Below, piece after piece: positions 20,293 through 28,976 of a DNA stretch of 28,976 bases. Within the stretch, counting starts at the first letter, position 1. Every line of letters begins with the position of its first letter. Source of the stretch: Phoronis ovalis (lineage: Eukaryota; Phoronida; Phoronidae); the NCBI GenBank assembly GCA_028565635.1, contig JAOXYB010036506.1, forward strand, positions 1 to 28,976, in the 5' to 3' direction. Both the position numbers and the translations under genes were made by a program. Below the pieces are notes generated by a model, which did not search any database, was not told where the DNA came from, and was given only the letters and a program-made list of their open reading frames with translations.

Positions 20293-23200
20293 AGTTTTGC
20301 CGAATAAACTAACTCATTTATTTGAGAAAGCAAATAGTCATGAAATGTCCGCATTTAACTAATTTTTTTTCTGTACCTGGCGAAATCCAAAATGGCCACC
20401 GTTTCATGCTGCAGTGGGCTGTATGCTATCAAACGTTTTCACTGGTTTTATTAACCTCAAACTTTTATCTTGAATTCTGAATATCAAACAGCCTACTTGT
20501 ATACCAAACCTAAAAAGCAGGATTATTTCGACTTTTCCACTTTATTTGGAGTTGCTCTAGTTTAAAATTGGCGCATTTATTTTATCTCAAACTGTACATA
20601 CGGGTCAGTATGACATATACATGCACTCTGTCAACTTGTTTAGCATGCATTGACATACGACCGAAGGTGGTTAAGCCCCAAAATGATTTTTAGTTATACA
20701 ATTTAATAGTGAAGCATGATAGATTGATTTGCTACATACAGATGCTGTATTAAAATTTGTGTCAGCTACTTTTACACAAAGGGAACTAATTTTTGGCGTA
20801 GCTCTTCGAATGCGGAACATTTTAAGATCTCATTTTTTTGTACATGGGGTTGACGTTTTAGATCCACTTCTAAATATGCAGTTTTCGGATTTTTGTTTTG
20901 AATAACAATTCATTTCTGCCGTCTATCAGTATATGCTTTGTACGACATTGTAAATGCAATTTTATTACTATACAAAGAATAACATTATAACACAGAAGCA
21001 TAGACATATATTACACAGAGCACTATATTAGAAAGATAGCACTGATGCTAAACGTGACGTCAAAAACTGAGCTATCGTATGACAAGTTTTAAATAAATCT
21101 ATTCACGACAGTGCAGTATTTACTCTAGAAACCCTGTGTCCCTATTTCTTAGAAATTTCCTAACAATTCTTCACAAAAAACCTTCAAAACTTATAAAAAA
21201 GGATTTTTCAGAGGGATTTCGGTTAATTCTAAATGAGACAAATATTCATGTGTACTTAATATTTCATAATCAAGGTATACCAAATGCGATAATCCATATT
21301 TGGGCAGCAAGCTAGCACTTTTTATATGCAATTCAAAAGACAAAGGCAATAAATAGCTTTCTTAGAAAAATGTTTAGTAATCTTTTCCTAGAAAAATCGC
21401 AATTTAGTTACTGTTTCTTGATAACTTGGCCCTAACAAATTGTTTACAATTATTTATGCCTCAGATAGGGCACAGAAACAAATTAGCTATTAAACATACG
21501 ACATACTGAAAACAAAACTACATTTTGTTCTAGATTTTACATACTACTGATTGGAGATTTATTGAAAATTCTTTCACCTTTATGCATGTCTAAAAAGCAA
21601 AATATATTTTTCAACCTAAAACTTACATTATCACTGCAGAAGATGCTAGGCCATCCAAGAATCAGTTTGGAATAAAATTTTGATGATGCAAAATTAAAAT
21701 ATTTTTTGTATTTCAATTTTCTTACTGAACAGCTAAACTGCACAACCTAAAAAGTATCAGTCACCTTCAATCTGATAGCAATCACAACTGGTCAAGCAAA
21801 ATGTGAATAACAATGGAAGCACTGATGACCAATTTGTTAATGTTGCCAGATATTTGTGACTGTCATATAATGGCTTTAATTTGTGGGTTAAAGATGAACC
21901 AAGAAAACCTTTCAACAATCAAGGTGTTTTCTTCTGCATAAAAGTTTTTTTGGGTCTGTTACTATTTTGGTACAAACTTGTTTCTTTAGACAACAATTCA
22001 AAGTCCAAAATCAGCTCTGATGTAGAAACGTACATTAGATTAATATGACCAGGTGACGATCAGGATAGATTACGAATCAGCCAATGAGAGTAGAGACACA
22101 CAACAGAATTTGTATTTGTATTTATAGTTAAATGTCTTTTCCACAAAATCCTTGTTTCATGGATATTCACCACGTGTCAGGCTCTTCAAATAATTTCTTA
22201 TCATTAGTACTCTGGGCATCTAAAACAGAAAATACATCTTGTTAATTTAGTATTATACTATATGTTATACAGGTCTGCTGGTCTCCTGTGCAACTGCTTC
22301 AGCACTTGTTTACATTACAATCTGGGGGTTTTATATTAGGTTAGGAATAAAGGGTTATGTTAGTGCATTTACCTTTTCATGGTATAGATCCATTGCCTTA
22401 GATCTTAATGAATTTTAAAATCTTGAAATGACACTTATATTTAAAATAAAACTAGTAAGCAATGAAAATTCAATTATGGCTAAGCTAGCACCAGTAACTG
22501 TTTAAATGAAAATTTGTACTCATTTTTTTTCCACACATAACAGGTATTTTCTGAAACTTTTAACATTCAGGTATGTCATTTTAGTATTGTCAAATAAGTG
22601 TGTGAAATGTATAAAATTTAATTAGTGCTTAAACAACACCTTACAAAAATCATTAGGTACATCTTACAGGATAACTATGTTTTTAGCAAGTAAACGATAC
22701 TCCCATAATTAGTTATGGACCTTTTTTAAATTGCACAAGGGATTTTGGTCACATAATCAATTTAGATTTTTTAGCAAATAAAAAGTGTACCATTTTCATA
22801 CATTTATTTGTAATTCAAAGATTACTTGCAGTATTTATAATTTGGCCATAGTAAATAACGGGAGTATCATTTACTTCTTAATATTGTAGTAACCTCGATT
22901 TTAGATCCACTGTATTTCACAGTAGGATGTATGTTATGATGTACGTTATAATTTTTACGAATTGTCATAAAACGTTAATTAAATTTCATGCCTCGCAAAC
23001 ACGAGTCTGAAAATACCACCATAAAATAATATGAATGTTAAAGTTTCAGAAATATTTATTTTGTGTGAAAAAATGTACTGCAGAGATTTCCCGATTTTTT
23101 ATTTAAACAGTAATGAAGGTCTAGCTTAGCCTTAATAGATGCTTGCAGTACAACTAATCTATTGTCACATGCATAAAGGCATCATCGAAACATCGCAAGG

Positions 23201-23576
23201 TATCAGGACATGTATTTTGAAACTCATACTGGGCAATTGGTAGTTATATTTTTTAGGGGCTAGTCAGAATCTAACTGGAAATCAGTGAGATAGTATTAAT
23301 ATACAGCAATGCTAACAAAGAATCCTCCAGCTGATAAGAACTACTAGCTGGTTAACATCCATGTCAACATTACATACTACTGAATGGTGTTGTACCTATA
23401 GTAAATTACTCAGACATTGTAAATACTAATATGCCAGCTTTTAAATAGATCAAGTATGAGGAAAAACAAGTTCCTTTAGCATAAAATAACACAAAAAAAA
23501 CAACAGCTAAACAGGGGACATATAAAAAAGTAATTACATAAATATATCATTTATTGACATGGTAAAAACATGTAAC

Positions 23577-23590
23577 AGGTCATAAGGTCA
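23577..23590 (+). promoter_or_regulatory. Perfect DR2 AGGTCA repeat
   Basis: AGGTCA-TA-AGGTCA is a direct repeat of the nuclear-receptor half-site with a 2-base spacer. Two more AGGTCA half-sites occur 21 bases apart near 24086-24113, where they are too far apart for a standard element. The role is inferred only. Confidence 0.3.
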
Positions 23591-23876
23591 TAAGAAACTG
23601 CACCAAATATGCATGTCAATAGTTACTAACAATGGATACATATAATAGCTTTATAAGTGTATGTAGCCTACATACCACAGAAAGAACATATTAATATAAC
23701 ATAATTTAGTAGATGGGCTAAGAATAATACAGTGTTACCAGTTTTTCTGCTAAGAGTCATGTCCTTAGTATGTAAAAGTTTAATGATAAATATTGAGGCA
23801 TTTTAAATTACATTTGGTTCAGGATATCTTTAATATTATTTTGTGTAACCAATTCATTGTTCTCAAGTCACGTGAC

Positions 23877-23886
23877 ATGTTCAAAT
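23877..23886. promoter_or_regulatory. Perfect E-box palindrome GTCACGTGAC
   Basis: This is the second exact copy of the 10-mer at 3312-3321, a CLEAR/M-box-type site for TFE/MITF or USF bHLH-zip proteins. It lies about 300 bases after the DR2 element. No gene start is visible next to it. Confidence 0.3.
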
Positions 23887-25206
23887 TTGTTGCAATGCAA
23901 TGCCATCAAAACACATTAGGCATAACAAACATCCACTTATAACAAATCACATTGTTTCATTGGTTGTTCCATTCTGTGATAAAATGGATTCTGAGCGCAA
24001 GTTTTAAATTGTTAATGAGTTATTTATGATTGAATTTCCAGCCTACTCACGATCTGGGGACACGACACACAGATTATTTATCACAAAAGGTCATCTGCAA
24101 TCATTTAGGTCATATTTGATCGCACTTAAAATGGCTGCTAATTTGTGACCTATATTTCTAAATACACGTAGCGCATTTGCAAAAGAGTCGACTTATTCCG
24201 CAACGACCGACTTCAGTCTAAACTGCGTAATAATGTGAACTTTGGTTTATATACTGTACGTAAATCAATCCCACATTTGTTTACAACTAGCGATATTTAT
24301 ATTTATGGAAAATCGGAAAAAATATAAAATTTAGCATTTGAAGGTTTACATACTGATAACAATAATAATATGTTCGCTTGCAATAACATTAGGCACAGCT
24401 TCTTGAGTTACAATCATCGTACACAGCAAAACTAAAAACAGTTATACTATGGTGATTACAATATATCAGAATACAAGAGTTAGTTAAATACAACCTGTAC
24501 AGGAATTCGTGAACAATCATGTTTTTTCTAAGAACATTCCTGGATTTAAAAAATGCTGCAATGTCATTAATTATGCAAAGTATTTACAGTGATTTTTTAT
24601 GTGATAATATAAATGCTTTTGTACACATATCTGCCAGTAAAATGTGTCTTGAACAACTCATATACATACAGACTCAACCTAATAAAAGAACGATAACAAT
24701 CAAGAAGGTCTGGGCATGGCAAAGTTTATTTTCTTCAGTTTATCTAAAGCCTATATATACTGCTAATGTTACAAGAACATTGAAATTATAAGTTTGTCAC
24801 TTGTTAGATAACTTTATTTTTAAGGTCCAGAGTTAATAATAATAGTAGTGTGTTTATTTATAAGGTCTCGAGATACATCAAGGTATATATTTATTTCAAC
24901 TTATGTTTAAGAAATTAAAGTGAAGGGAAAGACATATAAAGGGAAACCTCTAAACTTTACAATGATGAGGTTACATGTATATAGTAAGAATTTGATCACA
25001 CAAGGTAAAAATTTTAGGGGGATAAAAAAATTAAGTTTAAAAAAATATATAAATCAAAACCACTACAATCTCAATACTTTGTACAGGTTCCACAAAAATA
25101 TCTACAAAAGCATGTCTCAGATTTTTAAACTTTGCTTCATTCAGAAGTTACGATTTTTCAAATTTAAGAGGCAGGTTAAAATCAGCAAGCTCATGACCTC
25201 TAAACT

Positions 25207-25286
25207 TGGGAAACTCATTACCGTTATACAAAAAAATTCTAAATTATGGGAAACTCATTACCGTTATACAAAAAAATTCTAAATTA
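25207..25286. repeat. Perfect tandem duplication, 40 bp x 2
   Basis: 25207-25246 and 25247-25286 are identical (each begins TGGGAAACTCATTACCGTTA and ends TTCTAAATTA). A partial match, TCTAAAC-T, precedes the first copy. The lack of any mismatch means a recent slippage or duplication, or possibly an assembly artefact. Confidence 0.9.
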
Positions 25287-25588
25287 TGAGATAGTTTTAT
25301 TTATATATCTACTAGAAATGGACCTCACGATTTTCGCAGGTATGGTCCTCATATATATCAGGAGTTATGCCTCATGGTTCTTATATAAATTTATAGCTCA
25401 GAATCAGTGTCTGGGTTAAATGCTAGGAATTGCCACTGAGAAGGCGTTTAATGTACAGCTACATAGCGGACACCGAACTTCAACAGTAAAAATGAAGATG
25501 AGAACGTAAGTAATCTACTGGACACAGTTACACGCTTAGACATAATATCGGTGAGAAAAATTGACTCTTTTCGTTTAGTAGTATAGAT
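25287..25588. other. Non-coding DNA ending in a retroposon-like tail word
   Basis: No gene is visible. The last 15 bases (25574-25588, TTTAGTAGTATAGAT) equal the terminal word of the GACA-tailed repeat at 9321-9335, and ACTC precedes both. This suggests another copy's 3' end, into which or beside which the next transposon inserted. With 15 bases alone, coincidence is possible. Confidence 0.35.
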
Positions 25589-26205
25589 ACCGTATTTTCT
25601 CTAATAATAGCCCTGGGCGATTATTTAAAAAAACTGCTTTTAGGGGGGGGGGGCAATTAATAAACAAGGGGTGATTATTAACTTCTTTGTACTCCTGGCA
25701 ATATTTTAGATTCTTTTAAAATTTTGAAGATTGTCAGTTTTTCAAACAAAATAAAAATTTAAGCGAAATTCTGTGTGTAGTGGATTATTTTTTCAAAAGA
25801 AAAACTCTTTCAAACCTTAAACAAGCAGTAAGTTTATTTTGATGGTCACATACCTAGAGGAATTTGTGCAGTGTATACCACCTTGCTCAACATGGAAACA
25901 CAATTATTGTGAAAGTCATCGGCAAGAAGTGTAAATCACCTCCTGTCGTACTCGGCATGTAAATTCTATTGGAAATATTATTGCATGGAAGTGATCCGAA
26001 GATTGTTTTACAAGCCATATTAAAGATAGTACCATATTTCTTTAAAACACACAAAAGAGATAATAATGAATTAAAATGTGATTATCTCGTATGAATTCAG
26101 ATGGGTCTTCAACTCAAATTGCCTCCCCGGGGTGATTATTAGAGAGGGGGCGATTATTGATTTATTTTAGTCACCAGAGGGGGCGATTATTAGAGAAAAT
26201 ACGGT
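25589..26205. mobile_element. Non-autonomous DNA transposon, 617 bp, 25-bp inverted ends
   Basis: 25589-25613 and 26181-26205 are inverted repeats with one mismatch, beginning ACCGTATTTTCTCTAATAAT. The motif GGG(C/T)GATTATT recurs near both ends (25615, 25668, 26129, 26147 and 26181), a subterminal repeat pattern typical of transposase-binding arrays in several DNA-transposon superfamilies. A run of eleven G occurs at 25643-25653. There is no transposase ORF. Flanking 8-mers GTATAGAT and TTGTAAAT match at 5 of 8 positions, so a degraded 8-bp target duplication (hAT-like) is possible but unproven; the superfamily is left open. Confidence 0.8.
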
Positions 26206-26330
26206 TTGTAAATAAGTTTTTTTAAAATTAAAATTTGCACACATTTTTACAAACAGAAGTCTTATCAGATCGTAAAAACTGTTTTTAACCTTTTTTCTCT
26301 TGGATTAATAAACTTAAAGGAATAGCTAGT
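26206..26330. other. Short AT-rich spacer
   Basis: AT-rich sequence between the transposon and the modular repeat; nothing is recognised in it. Confidence 0.5.
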
Positions 26331-27575
26331 CCAACAAGACATTTGTCATGTCTACCGCCCATCCCATCACTAGAGTTACATCCTATTGTGGTTTATAGTC
26401 CCGATTTGTATCTAGGCAGCACAATTTCTGAAGGAGTTCCTTTAAAGAAGTAAATAAGTAAAGCAAAGTACCGAATACAATAAATGTCAACATTCGGATT
26501 GGCATTTGACCTACTTCCCAAGGTTATTTTAAAATGTTTAGTAGCCTATTATGCCTACTAACTATGGCTTTCTTAGAGCCCCCTTTGAATCATCCAGGCA
26601 GTGCTTCATCTTTCTTGAAATGGGAGCAATGTGACATGCTCTCTCGGGAACAAATTTGTCCACCAGTCAGTCATATTGGTAGTAATCAAGGTCAAAACTA
26701 TAATCGACCTGCATTTATTCTGTACTCAATATGAAGCTGATCAGGTAATAACTCAAGTAGTTACTGTGAGACCAAGAAAGTGTTACTCATAACAAAAAAT
26801 GTTAAATGTTCATATCAGTGTGACCTACTTCTCAAGGTCATTTTAAAATGTCACCTCTAGCCTATTGTGCTCACCAGCATATGGCCTTCTTAAAACCACC
26901 TTTGAATTGTCCAGATAGTGCTTCGTCTGCGGCTATAAATGCAACGTGACGTGCCCTCTCTGGAACAAACATGGCCATCAGTCAGCCATATTGGAAGTAA
27001 TCCAGGTCAATATCATATCTAATCTGTAATGTGACCTGTACTTACTCTGTACCAAATATGAGACTGATTGTATAAAAAGTGAAGTTGTTATTATGATGTA
27101 CAATCTAGAGAACTAACAAGGCAGCTTGGGAAATGATCCAGGTTAAAATTTTTACCGACCTGTACTTTGACCTGTATTTACCCTGTAGCAAATATGAAGC
27201 TGATCAAATAAGAATTGATGAAGTTGTTGCGAGACAAATAAAATATTACGCACAGCAAAAAATGTCACAGATTCGTACTTCTCAAGAAGATTTTAAAATG
27301 TCACCTAACCTATTACACCAACCAATCCATGGCCTTCCTAGAGCGACCTTTGAATCACCCAGGTAGTGCTTCGTCTTTGCGGCTATAGATGCAACATGCC
27401 ATGCTCACAAGTTAACCATATTAGAAGTAACTGAGTTCAAAATTATAAATGACCTGTGAATACCCTGTACTAAATATGAAGCTGATCAGGTAAAAACTGA
27501 AGCTGTTAATGCAAGACGACGACGACGATGCCTAGCCTACGACTATATGCCCACTATTTTGCGGATGGGCATAAA
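26331..27575 (+). repeat. Modular GGTCA-rich interspersed repeat, three to four diverged tandem modules
   Basis: Modules start near 26475, 26785 and 27247. Each contains TGACCTACTTCTCAAGGTCA-like, TTTTAAAATGTCACCT, CCTTTGAATCACCCAGGTAG, GTGCTTCGTCT and AAATATGAAGCTGATCAGGT words. The last part is duplicated once more at about 27106-27246. TTTTAAAATG occurs at 26527, 26841 and 27291, so spacing is 314 and then 450 because of the extra partial module. The whole begins with a stem-loop (AGACAT/ATGTCT, 26337-26353) followed by CCGCCCATCC. It ends with (GAC)4 (27515-27526) and a perfect 8-bp hairpin TATGCCCA/TGGGCATA (27546-27573); GCCCATCC at the start is inverted at the end. This style resembles dispersed repeats of bivalve genomes. 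The short frames at 26534 and 27133 are repeat by-products. Confidence 0.7.
27546..27573. repeat. Perfect 8-bp terminal hairpin of the modular repeat
   Basis: TATGCCCA (27546-27553) pairs with TGGGCATA (27566-27573) around a 12-base loop. It lies 20 bases after the GAC tract and probably marks the 3' end of the repeat. Confidence 0.6.
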
Positions 27576-28976
27576 ATGGAACTTTTATATGTTCGTCTCT
27601 TCATTCTGATTATTAAAATTAGAGAAGAAAGATAGCCAAATAACAATGTCAGTTACTTTCAGTCCTTTAGTCTGTGAAAAACTGTTCTTAGACATTGCCA
27701 CATTTAGTAATTCATGATAAACAGTATTTCTTGTCAAACAGCATTTTGATCAAGTTTCCACTTTTTCAAAGTTTCCTCCCAGCTAGAATAAATACCTGAA
27801 TTTAGCAAACAATTTTTGTAGCATAACATTTGGAATCCTGGGAGACATTAGTCCTACCTGTAGCCAAGGTATCAAAGAATTTTTATTTTAAAGCTTGTGT
27901 AAATACGCTTTTTTGTATGTCTAGCTAACTTCAAATTGTGCTCACTATTGCACCACATAGCAAGACAAAGAATTAACATTCTGAGAGGGTTGCCGATCCC
28001 CAGATAGACAGGTTTACCCTCTTTTAAAAAAATCTACAACACAAAAAACTGTCAACCAGGGCAGGTGCATTACAAGTAGAACACTTATACAAGTTGGCTA
28101 TCATGTGAAGGTTTGTTAAGAAATTGATAAAGATTATGATGGCCAGTACAAATGGGGAAATAGAAACAGAAACCAGTGTGTCACAAGGTTGTTATGCACT
28201 TGTTTGTAATAAGGTTCATCAAACCAGGAGTGGTTCTATCACCAGCAGATACTAAATGTGACTGTTTAATTGATAGATATTTTATTACATCTGTTTATTC
28301 AATATCTTGCATCTGCATATTTCTTGCTAATAGTATGTTTTGTTTTACCAAATAAATTTAAACATAAAGTGATTTTTTAGTAACAACAGGTCACACCTAT
28401 TTTCTCTTTCATTTTTTCCAAGTACAACAGCATTAGCAATAATGTTTATACACAACTTCACTTATCCAAAAGATCAATTCTGTATTTCTAAGAAGCAATA
28501 TTTCTAGGTGCTTATGCACTTCTCATCCAATATCTAGAAATATTGACATTTAGCATAAAGATTTCCAAACACAGCACGGTGCCTAAGTATTTAATCGTCA
28601 CCTCCTCTAGATTATAAAATACTCAAATTGATACTACTGTAGCTATAAACAAGGGAACTAAACTTTATTTTCGTAATTAGTGGTCCGTGACATCTATCGG
28701 GAAATCTTACAATCAAAATGTATGACGTTTAGTTCTAAGCAAACAAAAAAACTCCCTTCATCAATGAAATCATTGCTGTGACCTTTGATGTGGGAGCCAG
28801 TGCCTGCAAAACTTATCTAGAAGAGTTTAACGTGGCGAGAACCGTTAACATATTGTAACTTGCAAAAAATATTGATATTTTCTTTTTTGTGAATTCTGTT
28901 TGGCCATATTCTTTGGAATAAATTTTCAAAATAAATGCTCACTTTTCTCGTCGATTTTTAATGAAAAAACAGCTTT
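27576..28976. other. AT-rich non-coding DNA with one hairpin
   Basis: No gene, RNA or transposon was recognised to the end of the window. A perfect 12-bp inverted repeat at 28496-28545 is listed separately. Confidence 0.5.
28496..28545. repeat. Perfect 12-bp inverted repeat with 26-base loop
   Basis: CAATATTTCTAG (28496-28507) pairs exactly with CTAGAAATATTG (28534-28545), and a smaller GTGC/GCAC stem nests in the loop. It could form a 50-base RNA hairpin or be a tiny inverted-repeat remnant. A rough chance estimate does not exclude coincidence. Confidence 0.5.

Larger units (their letters stand above)
20293..25206. other. Long AT-rich non-coding stretch, nearly featureless
   Basis: Almost 5 kb was read without a convincing gene, transposon end or RNA gene. 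The frames at 21537-21743 (-), 24519-24791 (+) and 24920-25282 (+, low-complexity and lysine-rich, running into the tandem duplication) are judged to be chance. A 7-bp stem TTTGTGT/ACACAAA lies near 20757-20781. A DR2 AGGTCA pair and a perfect E-box are listed separately. The stretch could be a long intron, intergenic DNA or a 3' UTR. Confidence 0.5.

Noticed and set aside
24920-25282. 120-codon lysine-rich frame
   Set aside because: It is low-complexity, starts in A-rich DNA and runs into the 40-bp tandem duplication, which repeats in different frames; about one such ORF is expected by chance.
26534-27366. Short plus-strand frames (66 and 77 codons)
   Set aside because: Both lie inside the modular repeat and are not preserved between modules.

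Overview
This window looks like ordinary, gene-poor nuclear DNA from an animal. By eye it is about two-thirds A+T. It has no bacterial gene packing, operons or ribosome-binding sites. Open frames are short and scattered, and most of the recognisable structure is repeats and small non-autonomous DNA transposons. GACA- and GAC-tailed interspersed repeats and GGTCA-rich, divergently tandem repeats remind me of bivalve and other lophotrochozoan genomes. That placement is an inference from repeat style, not from an identified gene. No rRNA, tRNA, CRISPR array or gene of known function was recognised.

Layout. 1-4456 is AT-rich non-coding DNA with one small minus-strand open frame that could encode a signal-peptide-bearing peptide (3020-3226). 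4459-5327 is a clean Tc1/mariner-type non-autonomous element: 25-bp inverted ends, TA duplication, inserted in a TA microsatellite. 6041-6360 is an abrupt GC- and CpG-rich island with two good stem-loops and no assignable function. 8279-8812 is the longest open frame (157 codons from the first ATG), in locally GC-richer DNA; the protein is not recognised. CTCF-like motifs in convergent orientation lie on either side of it (8190-8203 and 9529-9542). A retroposon-like repeat with a GACA tail lies at 9150-9340 and a degenerate 30-bp minisatellite at 9945-10255.

13287-13738 is a MITE flanked by TTAA. A second GC-rich island (14121-14400) carries a weak tRNA-like D-arm. 15151-16650 contains blocks of roughly 85-90% A+T. 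A diverged tandem repeat of about 145 bp (19514-19810) carries a splice-donor-like GTAAGT in each copy. A second short minus-strand open frame with a hydrophobic start lies at 20050-20259. The stretch 20293-25206 is nearly featureless apart from two regulatory-type motifs.

The right end is repeat-dense: a perfect 40-bp tandem duplication (25207-25286), a 617-bp transposon with 25-bp ends and subterminal GATTATT repeats (25589-26205), and a 1.2-kb family of three to four diverged modules (26331-27575).

No previously undescribed system can be shown here. The best candidates for follow-up are the unidentified ORF at 8339-8812 with its flanking CTCF-like motifs, the structured GC island at 6041-6360, and the two short secreted-type ORFs. 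The transposons and tandem arrays are well supported as structures, although their family names are tentative.
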